Shown one piece after another: positions 15,971-25,331 of a DNA stretch of 27,529 bases. The stretch spans positions 1-27,529 of the IMG/VR virus record IMGVR_UViG_3300033571_006362; one strand, 5' to 3'. Numbering within the stretch: position 1 is the first letter of the stretch; each line of letters starts with the position of its first letter. The DNA is from a virus. The position numbers and the translations under genes were made by a program. A model generated the notes under the pieces. It worked only from the letters and a program-made list of their open reading frames with translations. It made no database searches and was not told the DNA's origin.

Positions 15971-17164
15971 ATGGCATTTAACGGTTCCATCATCGCCCCT
16001 TGGGGTGCCAACACGGCCAAGGAATACGCCACGGCGGTTGGCTCGCAGATCGCCGCCGCCCCTGCCCAGTTCGGCCAGACGCTGGGTCAGATGTACGACT
16101 CCTACAACAAGGGCTATGGCAGCTACAACCAGGCGTTGCAGGGGCTTGGGAATAGCTACGCGCAGAACTACGCCGCTCTGGCTAGCGGGACTGCCGGTGT
16201 CGCCAACGCTCTTGGCAATACGTGGAACAACGCCCAAGCCAACAACCAGGCCGCGTCCGCTGCCGCGGCTGCGCAACAGGCTGCGATATCCAATCTCGGC
16301 ACAGCCGCCATGCAGAACTACGGCAACGTGGCTGGGCAAGGAATGCAGGCATGGGCTGCGAACCAGAACGGCTACCAGAAGTCGCTGGCCGATATGAATG
16401 TCGGCAACCAGAACGCCGTCAGCCAGTTGGGTATTGGTCGGTACAACGCTTTGGCTGGGCTGGGCAAGTCTGGTGCTGCGATGCAGGTCGGACGCGATGT
16501 CTCGGCTGCGCTTCCTGGGCTGGCCGGTAATGCCTCCGGTGGATCTCCTGCCAGCGGCGGCGAGGGCTTCAGCATGCTGGACGGCTTGCGCAGTGACATC
16601 AATAACGGCGCTGAGCTTTCCACGCTGAACGACAACTACTACTCCGGTCTTGGCTCCCTCAATGCCGACCAAGCCATAGCTCGCAACATGCCGAGAACGA
16701 TGGTGAGCGATGCCTATGGCGCACTGATGGACTTCAACAAGCTGAATCTCGGCGCGTCCAGCAGTGGAATGGATCAGTTCTATAACTTTGCCAGAGAGTC
16801 TCAGGCGAACAACTACCGCCCAGGCCAAGCCATCCCGACCGGCTCGCTCCTTGAGGCGCTTACTGGCGGTTACTCGGACTCTGCGGGTCGGATTGGAACC
16901 GTCCAGAAGGACTTGAACTCCGGCTGGTCGGACAACAAGAACATCTACAACTCGTCCGTAGCTGGCGTGAACAACCTGTTCAACCGCACTATCGGCAACA
17001 CCGGCGCGTTTAACAGCGCGGCGCAGAATCAGCAGGCCGAATATGCAATGCAGGACGCCGCCATGGCCCGCAGCAAGCGGCAGGCTGCCCAGCAAACGCG
17101 AGACATTCTGGCCAAGTTTGGATCGCCAGAAGCCTACGGTCGCGCTCTCCACGGATACGCCTAA
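15971..17164 (+). CDS. Probable internal virion protein, Ala/Asn/Gln-rich
   Basis: 397 residues with a clear ribosome-binding site (AGGAG at 15960-15964). The first ~180 residues are highly enriched in Ala, Asn, Gln, Gly and Tyr (YNKGYGSYNQALQGLGNSY, NNAQANNQAASAAAAAQQAA) and lack the charged hydrophilic character of an enzyme. The C-terminal end is helical and basic (AAMARSKRQAAQQTRDIL). Composition and position after the tail genes resemble small internal core or ejection proteins of podoviruses, which leave the head and line a channel in the cell envelope. No family name is recognised. An alternative is a minor tail protein. The stop overlaps the next ATG by one base. Confidence 0.65.
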   Translation: MAFNGSIIAPWGANTAKEYATAVGSQIAAAPAQFGQTLGQMYDSYNKGYGSYNQALQGLGNSYAQNYAALASGTAGVANALGNTWNNAQANNQAASAAAAAQQAAISNLGTAAMQNYGNVAGQGMQAWAANQNGYQKSLADMNVGNQNAVSQLGIGRYNALAGLGKSGAAMQVGRDVSAALPGLAGNASGGSPASGGEGFSMLDGLRSDINNGAELSTLNDNYYSGLGSLNADQAIARNMPRTMVSDAYGALMDFNKLNLGASSSGMDQFYNFARESQANNYRPGQAIPTGSLLEALTGGYSDSAGRIGTVQKDLNSGWSDNKNIYNSSVAGVNNLFNRTIGNTGAFNSAAQNQQAEYAMQDAAMARSKRQAAQQTRDILAKFGSPEAYGRALHGYA

Positions 17165-17430
17165 TGAACTCACCTTACACCCAATACCCATCGGGCCACC
17201 AGGACGTTTTCTCATCGCTCCTGCAGGGATCGCAGGCCGCTAACGACATGGAAGCTGCGCGGCGGCAGTCTGATCTTGGCAAGCAGGCAAAGCAGTTCGC
17301 CCAGCAGTACGCGCTCCAGGGCCTGCAGAATCAGATTCAATCGCAGGGTTATGGCAACAGCCTTGCGCAAAGCAAGTTGGACGGCGTCTTCGGTCCAGCG
17401 GGCAACATCTTGCGAGGGCTGTTTAATTGA
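17164..17430 (+). CDS. Small Gln-rich probable virion protein
   Basis: 88 residues, Gln/Ser/Ala-rich and largely helical (LLQGSQAANDMEAARRQSDL, FAQQYALQGLQNQIQSQGYG), ending in a hydrophobic GPAGNILRGLFN. The ending resembles that of the next protein (TSILGGLLN), suggesting that the two small proteins share an architecture. It overlaps the previous stop by one base (TAATG), and its own TGA overlaps the next TTG start. I infer an internal virion role from composition and neighbours, with no recognised domain. Confidence 0.6.
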   Translation: MNSPYTQYPSGHQDVFSSLLQGSQAANDMEAARRQSDLGKQAKQFAQQYALQGLQNQIQSQGYGNSLAQSKLDGVFGPAGNILRGLFN

Positions 17431-17804
17431 TTCCCCAGCAAAAGATTAACTCCAACTTCAACAACGAATACGCCAATGCGATTTCGCTTGGCGACCCCCG
17501 CTTGCAGATGAAGCAGATGGACCGCGGCGGGATGTCGCGCGGTGCTGGGCAGATGAGCAACGCCGGTATGCAGGGCGCGTCGAAGATGGCCGAGGGCATC
17601 GCCCGGGCGTACAGCACAAGGCAGACGGCGCAGGACTACAACAACGCCTTCTCCCTGCAGAACCAGCAGTCCGATGCCTCGCAGCAACAGGCACTGCAGG
17701 GACTCCTGCAGCAGCAGCAATACAACAACCAGATGGCCGCACAGCAGCGGCAGAACTCTGCGATGAACTTTGCGACTTCGATTCTTGGAGGCTTGCTTAA
17801 CTAA
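17427..17804 (+). CDS. Gln/Met-rich probable virion protein, TTG start
   Basis: 125 residues. The start is a TTG that overlaps the upstream TGA (ATTGA), and no ATG occurs before residue ~28, so translational coupling seems to set this unusual start. The protein is dominated by Gln, Asn, Met and Ala (QDYNNAFSLQNQQSDASQQQ, LLQQQQYNNQMAAQQRQN) and ends in a hydrophobic SILGGLLN like its neighbour. Long Gln-rich helices of this kind occur in phage ejection and internal core proteins. The function is inferred from context only. Its TAA stop overlaps the next ATG by one base. Confidence 0.6.
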   Translation: MIPQQKINSNFNNEYANAISLGDPRLQMKQMDRGGMSRGAGQMSNAGMQGASKMAEGIARAYSTRQTAQDYNNAFSLQNQQSDASQQQALQGLLQQQQYNNQMAAQQRQNSAMNFATSILGGLLN

Positions 17805-18079
17805 TGGCACGCATTGATTTTGACTTGGACGATCTGACGCAGGCCGGACTGAAGCGACTGGTGAAGCAGCTGCTCTCGGCCAGCGACGAAGAGGAAAAGA
17901 AGATCATCGCCAAGCTGGGTAAGGGCGAGAAGTCCGACAAGCAGCCGAAGAACGACCTTGCCGACTTGGACGAAGAGATGCACGGCAGGCCGAATACCCC
18001 GATGGTCGAAGACGACGACGGTCCAGAAGACGGCGAAGAGATGCCAGACCTACCGAAGAAGGGTAAGAAGCGTGGGTAA
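17804..18079 (+). CDS. Small acidic hypothetical protein
   Basis: 91 residues. The N-terminal half is helical and mixed-charge (LTQAGLKRLVKQLLSASDEEEKKII). The C-terminal half is an intrinsically disordered, highly acidic stretch (DLDEEMH, EDDDGPEDGEEMPD) closed by a basic KKGKKRG tail. Acidic disordered proteins in a phage late operon can be scaffold-like or assembly chaperones, but at 91 residues this is far below the usual scaffold size. The position among internal virion proteins suggests a partner of those. It overlaps the previous stop by one base and the next start by 8 bases. Confidence 0.6.
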   Translation: MARIDFDLDDLTQAGLKRLVKQLLSASDEEEKKIIAKLGKGEKSDKQPKNDLADLDEEMHGRPNTPMVEDDDGPEDGEEMPDLPKKGKKRG

Positions 18080-19274
18080 TCCTGCTAAGTGGCTGGACGA
18101 TCTTATCTCCAGCGGCGCCACAAGCGTCAACTCGCAATGGCTAAAGCAAGCTGCGGCCGCGGGCGTGATTAAGCCTGGAATGCCTGCCGACGAGATTCAC
18201 CGCGCGGTCGCCCGCATGGCCGTTCCTGTTCCGTCACGCCAGATGCAGCTTCCGATGAGTTCTGCCGATGCCGTCCCCGACATCCGCGCCCTCATTCGAT
18301 ACGGCACAAGCGGCCCCGGCGTGCCCGTCCAGCCCGTACGGCCGACCACCTACACTCCTGAGATGCAGGCCCAAGCGATGGCTAGCGGCACTGAGTCCGT
18401 AGCCACCGGCCCGCGTGTGGCCCAGAAGCAGGGTGGGCTTATCCCGACGCCTGTCGATCCGCGCCGCTTCACAATGGGCGACGTTCCTCCAGGCACGGGC
18501 TACACGCCTGAGATGATTGCCGAGGCGCAACGGCGAGTTGAGCCGACGTTCTTGGATCCAGCACGCTTTCACACGCGCGAAGCCTTGGATGAAGTAGTAG
18601 ATCCGTTCGATGGGCCAATGCTTGGTCTTCCCGGCCCTGTGGCCTCGCCCGCAGAGTTGGCTCGCATGCGGATGTACGGCGGTGCTGCTGGGCGTGCGGA
18701 CGACATCTTCCGCCAAGACCCATCCACGGCACTCATTCCCTTGGGTCTGGGCGGGCGGGGGGTGCCTGTCGATGGCGTCGCTGGCGGCTCGCGTGGCCTT
18801 ATCACAACGCCGAGCTTCGCTGACCAGATGCGCAGCATGGCGAGGCGCGGACTGAATGGCTTGGGTGGTGGTGAGCTACTAGCTGCCGCGGGCGTTGCTG
18901 GTGGCGGCGGGATGCTGATAGATGCGATGGATGGCGAATCCCCTATGACTACAGGTGGCGAGGCCGAGCTTGCCAATGAGTCACGCCCCGCGCCGGTGGT
19001 GATGCCGACACAGGAACAGACGCCTCCTCCCGCGCCTGAGGTGGAATGGGCAATGGACAAAGCCGACCCTGCAAAGGAGGCAAGGTTTACTGCCGCCTTT
19101 AAGAAGAGCTACCAAGCACATCACCCCGACTTCTCGGATCTGCCGGAACACAAACGACAGAGCGTCCAAGCACTGATGCGGGCGGGCATCCAACAGGATC
19201 GCGCCAGCGAAATTGTGCGCGGCAAGAATTCCCTCTCGCCGGACGAATCTAAACTTCTGCGCAACGCTCGGTAA
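18072..19274 (+). CDS. Probable internal virion protein, Pro/Met-rich, GTG start
   Basis: 400 residues if translation begins at the GTG at 18072, which lies inside the end of the preceding gene (8-nt overlap). The longer open frame upstream runs through that gene and is rejected. The N-terminus (VGNPAKWLDDLISSG) is amphipathic. The middle is Pro-rich and disordered, with two similar TYTPEMQAQA / GYTPEMIAEA segments. A Gly/Ala hydrophobic stretch (ELLAAAGVAGGGGMLI, about 270-285) could interact with membranes. The C-terminus is a charged helical domain (KKSYQAHHPDFSDLPEHKRQ). No family is recognised. Ejection protein is the best inference from position. Confidence 0.6.
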   Translation: MGNPAKWLDDLISSGATSVNSQWLKQAAAAGVIKPGMPADEIHRAVARMAVPVPSRQMQLPMSSADAVPDIRALIRYGTSGPGVPVQPVRPTTYTPEMQAQAMASGTESVATGPRVAQKQGGLIPTPVDPRRFTMGDVPPGTGYTPEMIAEAQRRVEPTFLDPARFHTREALDEVVDPFDGPMLGLPGPVASPAELARMRMYGGAAGRADDIFRQDPSTALIPLGLGGRGVPVDGVAGGSRGLITTPSFADQMRSMARRGLNGLGGGELLAAAGVAGGGGMLIDAMDGESPMTTGGEAELANESRPAPVVMPTQEQTPPPAPEVEWAMDKADPAKEARFTAAFKKSYQAHHPDFSDLPEHKRQSVQALMRAGIQQDRASEIVRGKNSLSPDESKLLRNAR

Positions 19275-19285
19275 AGGAGAACTAG

Positions 19286-21004
19286 ATGGCATACGGCACA
19301 CGCCCTTCACTTCCAAAGCGCGGTTCTACTCCTGCCGATCTGGATCCCGTGGCGGCGTCGTCCACCCCAATCACACCCGACCCGCGCACCGGCCCACGCA
19401 GGCCCGCTCCAACTCGTCCGCGCGTCAGCGGCAGTCCAGCCAGTGCTGACACGGAGGCCATAGCCGAGCTTAGGCGAATGTTTATCGAACAAGGCATCGA
19501 TCCCGGCACCGCCCAAGCCATGGCCGAGCAGCAGGTGCTGGACAACAAGCAAGGCGTTCTGGATGAGATGGATGCTCCCGGGATGGAGAGACAGGCACGC
19601 CAGCAGCAGGCCGCAGCCGCTGAACACCAGCGCAAGATTGATAGCGGCTACGTGCCCACAACAAACCCGGACGGCTCTGTTTCGTACCAGATGGCACCAG
19701 ACATGGAGCCGCTTACGGCGCAAGAGTTGCGCGGCCGCAAACAGAACCCACTCTCCGAGCCTGGGCCATCGACAGTAGACGGTTCTCCGATTACTCCTCC
19801 GCGGCAATTCCGCACTGAGCGAGAGGCGCGTGCCTATAACACACGCACGCCTGTCACTGACGAAAACCGCGCTCAGAGCAAGGCGACGGATGCAGCCTAT
19901 CTGCCTTCTCCGCGAGACGATGCAAATGCTGCTCGCGGCTTCTATTCTGTGTATCGCCCAGACGGCACGGTCGGCCTTTCGGTCGGCACTGGTTATGAAC
20001 AGCAAGGCGCACCCATGTCCTCTAAGGACGCGGCTGTGGCACAGGGCAGGGGAATTCCCGGTGGACTGGGCCGCAACGGTCCACGCAAAGACTTGGAGCC
20101 AGGGTTTGAGTTGGTGCCAGAGCGCGGCCCTAACGGCACTGTGTACGTGTATCGTCAAAACGACGAGTCGCGTGCGAAGCAGGAGAACTACAACAAGGAG
20201 CGGCAGCTATATCGCCGCGCGGCGGCAGCGGGCGTAACCCCCGCAGAGTTTGCCGCCCAGAACCCTGGTGTGTATGGGAACCTTGCCGCTGACGATGAGG
20301 CGAAGGCACGCATGCAGGTACAGGCCGGTAGGCAGGGCAAGGCCGACGCGCGAGAAGAAGCATGGCGTGCCCAGATGATGCTTGGCGGGGGCAGGCCGAC
20401 TGGCGGCATCGGTGGGTCCAAGGCCACTGTCAATGCGTGGCTCAACCTGCCGGAAGATCAGCGGGCCAGTGCAATGCGGTACATGCTCCCAGGCGGGCAG
20501 CTGTCGGCTACGGTGGACGCGAACAATGCTGCACAGGCTGGGCGCATGGCGCAGGCGGCAATGACGGCGTTCCTCAACGGCCAAAACTCCGGTCAGCTTA
20601 ACCCGCTGCAGCAACAGCAGCTGGCCCAGATGCAATCGCAATTGCCCGCGGCCGAGCAGGTGCCACTTCACAAAGACAAGCCGGGTGTTCATCAATCAGA
20701 GTTGAAGTACGCCGACGACTATGTTGGCACACACTACTCCAGTGGCGGCGGAATGTTTGGCATTAGCTCTGAGTTTTCCATGGCCGAGCAGCAGTCAGTC
20801 ATCGACCATCTCGTCAATGACATGGGCTACGCTCCGGCGAAGGCTCAGAAGATTGTGGACGAGATCGCCCGACGCCGTAATGCCGGATCTTGGATGGGTT
20901 CGCCAGTGCGCAACGCAGCCCCCGGTGCCGCGCCCGGATCCGCCGCTCCACCGCCTGCGCCGACACCAGGCAGTGATCCACGGGCGTGGGGAGGGGGGGC
21001 ATAG
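19286..21004 (+). CDS. Probable internal virion protein with disordered termini
   Basis: 572 residues, with AAGGAG at 19274-19279 giving a well-placed ribosome-binding site 6 nt before the ATG. The N-terminal 55 residues are Pro/Thr/Arg-rich and disordered. A helical region follows (AIAELRRMFIEQGIDPG, MAEQQVLDNKQGVLD). The middle includes NGTVYVYRQNDESRAKQEN, and a later helical block contains RMAQAAMTAFLNGQNSGQL and LQQQQLAQMQSQLPA. The C-terminus is again Pro-rich (PPPAPTPGSD). It is not an enzyme that I recognise. Size, composition and the place just before the 1163-residue protein fit an internal or ejection protein. Helix-rich scaffolding is a less likely alternative. Confidence 0.62.
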   Translation: MAYGTRPSLPKRGSTPADLDPVAASSTPITPDPRTGPRRPAPTRPRVSGSPASADTEAIAELRRMFIEQGIDPGTAQAMAEQQVLDNKQGVLDEMDAPGMERQARQQQAAAAEHQRKIDSGYVPTTNPDGSVSYQMAPDMEPLTAQELRGRKQNPLSEPGPSTVDGSPITPPRQFRTEREARAYNTRTPVTDENRAQSKATDAAYLPSPRDDANAARGFYSVYRPDGTVGLSVGTGYEQQGAPMSSKDAAVAQGRGIPGGLGRNGPRKDLEPGFELVPERGPNGTVYVYRQNDESRAKQENYNKERQLYRRAAAAGVTPAEFAAQNPGVYGNLAADDEAKARMQVQAGRQGKADAREEAWRAQMMLGGGRPTGGIGGSKATVNAWLNLPEDQRASAMRYMLPGGQLSATVDANNAAQAGRMAQAAMTAFLNGQNSGQLNPLQQQQLAQMQSQLPAAEQVPLHKDKPGVHQSELKYADDYVGTHYSSGGGMFGISSEFSMAEQQSVIDHLVNDMGYAPAKAQKIVDEIARRRNAGSWMGSPVRNAAPGAAPGSAAPPPAPTPGSDPRAWGGGA

Positions 21005-24000
21005 TTGGCATTACGCTCCCCGCTCTTCGACATCTATGACCCGTACGGCATCCTGCAACAGCAGGCGCAGAACGGGATGCTCCCTGAGATGGATGAAGAG
21101 CTTGACTCTATAGGTGTTGCTCCTCTCGGTCCGCGCAAGCCGCAACTCTCTGACCTCATGCCAGAGGAAGAGAAGTCCGCTTGGCTTAAGAAGCTCTCAG
21201 AGATGGGGTCGTCCGGCCTTGCTGGGCTGGGCTGGATAATGGACATCCCGGGCGCAGTGGTCCGCGGTGGGTTGTCTGGCGGCATCGGCAAGGCGCTGTC
21301 TGCTATCACCGATACCACTGACGAGCGTGTCACAGGCCGCGAGCTACTGCGACAGTACGGCATGGTGGGCGATGAGGATACGTGGGGAAATTTCACAGGC
21401 GGCTTGGCAGCTGAAGTCCTTTTAGATCCGACCAGTTGGCTGTCGCTTGGCGCAAACCAAATCCTTGGCAAGGGCGCGAAGACAGTCGCTGGCATGGGCG
21501 CTGGCCGCGCAGGGTTGCTGGAAGGTGCTGACGTTGCGGCCCGCAAGGCAAAGGTGGGCATCCGCCAGTACCTGCGTGAGAACACGCCGCAGTCGCTGAT
21601 TGATGCCGCTGCTGACCCCAAGTTGGCTATGGAGAATTTCCGCATCGCGGCTGGCAAAAACGCCGACAGTTTGCTGAACGATCCGATCACGCGGATGAAT
21701 CGGCTCAGTGTGCTTGGGTATGACCTGGGTGCTACGGATCTCTATGGCAAGGGCGTTGGCGACTACGTTGCCCGCGCCGCTGACCAACTGGGCGAAGGCG
21801 CTAAGACCGCGCCCGTCATTGGCACCGCTTACCGTTGGGGTCAGAAGGCTTTCAACCCGGATGTGCTTGGGTTCTCTGACTACGACCGGCAGTGGGAAGC
21901 CCGGGGGGTGGTTGATGCCGCCCGACGCCGTGAGGTTAAGGACCGCGGCATCCTTACGGAGCTTCAGTTCAATGCCAACGAAGCTCTGAAGGACGGCCCA
22001 GTCCGCATGGGCGATGACGAGTACAGCCGGTGGCTGCGCAATCTCGCTGAAGGGCAGGTCAACTCCCGGGCTGACTTTAAGAACTTCGACGCCTTAGACC
22101 AGATGTTCCAGAGCGGGCCGCACAAGGATCTCGCGGACTACTGGGACAACTACCGGCAGTCCGTGCAGGCCGAAGCCGACCGACTTGGCATCCCACTTAA
22201 TGAATTCAAGTCCAAGGTTGGGACAGACTTCTTCCCCAGGCAGCAGTCCGCGTTCGATTCGCCGCAGTTTCCCAAGTACCCAGATGGGGTTGAGGCTCCC
22301 AATCCTGCCGACAAGCGGGCCTACCTGCTCGCCAGCAAGGCGGCTCCTCTAAGCGACTCGCCTGGGCTAGGGCGAAGGGATTACACCGACCTCCCCGGCG
22401 GCACCGACACGCTCAACAAGATGTCCTTGGACGGTGCCCTGCAGGAATCCCTGCGTGGGGCCAACAACCAAGACGCCACGCGCATCCTGCAGGAGTGGGG
22501 CGAGAGGAGCGGGTTCGGCACACCGACCACAGCCGGTGCGCCAAGCGGCGACCTGTTTGAATGGGCCACTGACCAAGCCCAGCGGGACAAGCTCTACGAC
22601 AACCTCGCCAAGTTCGTTCGGAACATAGACCCGCAGCATGCCAAGAAGGGGGTGCCGATCTTTGGCAACCACTCCTTCAATGAGATGGCGACTTACCAGA
22701 TGCGGCGTGGGCGGGCGGCGAGCAACGCTGAGCAAATGCTTCAGCTGCTGAAACCGCAGATGGCCGACCAGAGTGCGGACCTCGTCACAGGTGGCGTGAA
22801 CTACACAGCCAAGGAGACGGCTCAAAAGCTGGGCTTCGATCCAGACACGTTCGGCCCCGCGTTTATGCGCGAGCTTGGCATCGACAACCTAGACACCGTC
22901 TCGTTCCCCAAGAAGTTCGTTGATGATTGGTCGCAGCGAGTGAACAAGGGCAGGGTGACGCCTGGTGCCGAGGGTCCGCTGGGATTGTTCGATGACTTCA
23001 CCGCATCTTTTAAGACGCTAGCTCTCCTCTCCACTGCCCGCTATGTCCGCGATGCCTACTCAGGCGCGTTCGCTGCGGCTACTCAGGGCGCGTTTAACTG
23101 GCGGGATTGGATGGCCGGTGTCAGTGCCCGCAATGGCAACTACGCACCGCTCCTTCGCAGGCTCAAGGATGCGCCCGGGTACAAGGAACTGGACGACGCC
23201 GAGAAGCTCCGCAAGTTTATGGTGGAGTCTGGGGCGCAAGGCATGGGCACTAGCACTGTCGCTGATGAGATGCTGCGTGGCGCGTCAGGGACGCAGATGC
23301 GCGGCTCCTACCCCGGTGCTGCGCCGCCGACTTGGTCTAGCCTGGGTAGGCGTGTCTACAATCCTGACCGCAGATGGAGGGAGGCACTGTATGACTTTTA
23401 CCCCTTCGCCGTCCGCTCTGGGTCTGGCAATCGCAACCCGCTCTTGGAACTGGGCGACCGCGCTGCCGAGACAACCGACGCTGGCAATCGACTGGGCACC
23501 TACCTCAACCAAGTTCGCAAAGGTGTGTCTCCAGAAGAGGCTCGCCGCATCTCGGACATCAGTCAGGTACGGTATCAGCCCGACGCTTTTACCGACCTAG
23601 AGCGCGACGTTTTAAAGCGGATTTTTCCCTTCTATTCATATACGAAAGGCATTGTCCCTCTCGTCGCTGACAACATCATCAACCGGCCCGCTGGCTTGCA
23701 AGGACAGTCACTCAGAGCCATCAACAGAGGATCCGAGCCTAGCGAAGAATTCTTTACGCCAGAGTACCTGCGACAGTCGGCCAGCATCCCCGTTCCAAAG
23801 GACTTGCCGTTCGTTGGGCTGAGCAGCAACCCAAACCTTCAGCGGTTCCTGACCAACATCGACTTGCCCTATGAGTCGCTGATCAACCTGTTCACTCCAG
23901 GCGTGGGGAACACGGCATTCGATAAGCTGTCGTCCAGTGCGCAAAAGTCCTTCCTCAACATCCTTGGCCAGACCAACCCGCTGTTTAAGGGACCGGCTGA

Positions 24001-24496
24001 GTTGATCACCAACCGCCAGTTCTTCTCAGGCAGGCAGCTGTCCGATCTGTACTCCATGCTAGAGCAGCCACTGGGTAGCCCCGGGCGCATTCTGGAACAG
24101 GTCGGCTCCAATCTCCCCGGCGGCTCGCGTGTCTTAGGGACGATTCGGCAGATTATGGACGACCGGCTCTCGCCAGCAGAGAAGCTGTCAAAGCTGGCAG
24201 TCAACACCCTGACTGGACTGAAGTTCCAAGATGTTGACCAAGAACGCACCAAGCGGCTCGCTGCCCGGGACATGCTGAACCAACTTCTGGAAACAACCCC
24301 CGGCGTGAAGAGCTACGAAAACATCTCGGTGCCCGACGATGTGATCCGACAGATGCCAGAGGAGCAGCGGCGCATGTACCTCCTCTATAGGATCGTCCAG
24401 AGCGAAGCCGCCAAACGGGCACGGGATAAGAAGAAAGCTGAGTTGGCACTGGACCCCCTCCAGGTTCTAGGGGTTACCCAATCAGTTCTAGGCTAG
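21005..24496 (+). CDS. Very large internal virion / DNA-ejection protein (1163 aa)
   Basis: The start is a TTG immediately after the previous TAG; GGAGGGG (20990-20996) about 8 nt upstream supports it over later ATGs. An early Gly-rich amphipathic region (LAGLGWIMDIPGAVVRGG, about 70-90) could insert in membranes. LLDPTSWLSLGA lies near residue 138. A long helical body follows, and near residue 873 there is IFPFYSYTKGIVPLVADN, a motif I recognise from large podovirus internal and minor virion proteins. The C-terminus is charged and helical. Such proteins are ejected first and form a conduit across the periplasm and inner membrane. No lysozyme or polymerase motif is evident. The last 23 nt overlap the integrase gene tail to tail. 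Confidence 0.7.
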   Translation: MALRSPLFDIYDPYGILQQQAQNGMLPEMDEELDSIGVAPLGPRKPQLSDLMPEEEKSAWLKKLSEMGSSGLAGLGWIMDIPGAVVRGGLSGGIGKALSAITDTTDERVTGRELLRQYGMVGDEDTWGNFTGGLAAEVLLDPTSWLSLGANQILGKGAKTVAGMGAGRAGLLEGADVAARKAKVGIRQYLRENTPQSLIDAAADPKLAMENFRIAAGKNADSLLNDPITRMNRLSVLGYDLGATDLYGKGVGDYVARAADQLGEGAKTAPVIGTAYRWGQKAFNPDVLGFSDYDRQWEARGVVDAARRREVKDRGILTELQFNANEALKDGPVRMGDDEYSRWLRNLAEGQVNSRADFKNFDALDQMFQSGPHKDLADYWDNYRQSVQAEADRLGIPLNEFKSKVGTDFFPRQQSAFDSPQFPKYPDGVEAPNPADKRAYLLASKAAPLSDSPGLGRRDYTDLPGGTDTLNKMSLDGALQESLRGANNQDATRILQEWGERSGFGTPTTAGAPSGDLFEWATDQAQRDKLYDNLAKFVRNIDPQHAKKGVPIFGNHSFNEMATYQMRRGRAASNAEQMLQLLKPQMADQSADLVTGGVNYTAKETAQKLGFDPDTFGPAFMRELGIDNLDTVSFPKKFVDDWSQRVNKGRVTPGAEGPLGLFDDFTASFKTLALLSTARYVRDAYSGAFAAATQGAFNWRDWMAGVSARNGNYAPLLRRLKDAPGYKELDDAEKLRKFMVESGAQGMGTSTVADEMLRGASGTQMRGSYPGAAPPTWSSLGRRVYNPDRRWREALYDFYPFAVRSGSGNRNPLLELGDRAAETTDAGNRLGTYLNQVRKGVSPEEARRISDISQVRYQPDAFTDLERDVLKRIFPFYSYTKGIVPLVADNIINRPAGLQGQSLRAINRGSEPSEEFFTPEYLRQSASIPVPKDLPFVGLSSNPNLQRFLTNIDLPYESLINLFTPGVGNTAFDKLSSSAQKSFLNILGQTNPLFKGPAELITNRQFFSGRQLSDLYSMLEQPLGSPGRILEQVGSNLPGGSRVLGTIRQIMDDRLSPAEKLSKLAVNTLTGLKFQDVDQERTKRLAARDMLNQLLETTPGVKSYENISVPDDVIRQMPEEQRRMYLLYRIVQSEAAKRARDKKKAELALDPLQVLGVTQSVLG

Positions 24497-25289
24497 GCAC
24501 CGCCCGCTTTAGGTCAGACAGAATGACCATATCTAGGTAGTGCCTTTTCATGCCCGGGGTCAAATGACCCAGGTGTCCAGTGGCGTCCATTCCCGCTAAT
24601 TGGGCGTAAGTTGCACTGGCCCTACGCAGGTATTTGCCTGACCCTGTCAGACCTGCGCGCTTGACCAGTGCGCGCATGGCCACTATTATCCGGCTCCTTC
24701 CGACCAGTCCCCCGAAAATCTTCGGGCCGCGACGAGGTAGGGAGCGAATGGATTCAAGGGCATTTGCGTCAAGGACGACGACATGTTGCTGGCGAGTTTT
24801 CTGCAGAACCGTAGCCAAACGATCCCCGCGAAGGGAATCGTAGGTAATGGCCAGCAGATCCCCCAAGCGCAGCCCGCTGCTGTAGCCGACAAGAATCCAT
24901 GCGGGCAGCAGGATTCGGTGCGGGCAGTACAGCGTACCCCCCGGCATCTCAGAGGCCACCGCAAGCAGTGTTCTCATCTCTTCATGGGTCCACGCGCGGA
25001 CCATCGGAAGGGTGTGCTTGACACGGCGGATAGGGCGTGTACAATCGTCCACCACAAGGCCGTCTCGGAGGGCGGCTCGTCGCAGGGTACTGAGCATACG
25101 CCTGTGATTATGAACCGTGGAGGCGGCGAGATGACCGAGAGCATTCGTCAGGTAGGCGTCGATGTTGCTGACGGTCAAGTCGGCCACCCCCCAAGGGAGC
25201 CGCTTGGTCAGCACAATGAGTTGCTCACGGTAACCGGGGCTAGCCCCCGACTGGAGGGCGTAAGCCTCCGCGAACTGTCGCACAGTCAT
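24474..25289 (-). CDS. int: Tyrosine recombinase / phage integrase
   Basis: 271 residues from the ATG at 25289, where MTVRQFAEAY gives a typical integrase beginning. A GTG at 25382 would add 31 residues (catalytic numbers below use that longer form). An N-terminal core-binding helical domain (SNIDAYLTNALGHLAASTV) leads to the catalytic domain: Arg I in YSSGLRLGDLL (R172), a possible beta-hairpin Lys in LQKTRQQH (K195), box II KYLRR (K250 where His is usual, R253), LGHL (H273) and the Tyr nucleophile RHYLD (Y282). It would integrate and excise the phage by site-specific recombination. It runs opposite to the rest of the operons and overlaps the 1163-residue gene by 23 nt. A tRNA-like element upstream is a candidate attachment site. 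Confidence 0.85.
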   Translation of the reverse strand: MTVRQFAEAYALQSGASPGYREQLIVLTKRLPWGVADLTVSNIDAYLTNALGHLAASTVHNHRRMLSTLRRAALRDGLVVDDCTRPIRRVKHTLPMVRAWTHEEMRTLLAVASEMPGGTLYCPHRILLPAWILVGYSSGLRLGDLLAITYDSLRGDRLATVLQKTRQQHVVVLDANALESIRSLPRRGPKIFGGLVGRSRIIVAMRALVKRAGLTGSGKYLRRASATYAQLAGMDATGHLGHLTPGMKRHYLDMVILSDLKRAVPSLELIG

Positions 25290-25331
25290 GGTGGTTTTGG
25301 AGATTGCGTGGAGCGTGTTGAGGGGGGTGAG

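Noticed and set aside
15692-17215. Long 507-codon open frame on the - strand
   Set aside because: It lies opposite two well-supported + strand genes, has no ribosome-binding site or domain, and is low-complexity Val/Arg/Gly text typical of GC-rich antisense frames.
17958-18071. N-terminal extension of the ORF ending at 19274
   Set aside because: It reads through the small acidic protein gene in another frame and gives Arg/Thr-rich shadow sequence; GTG at 18072 is preferred.
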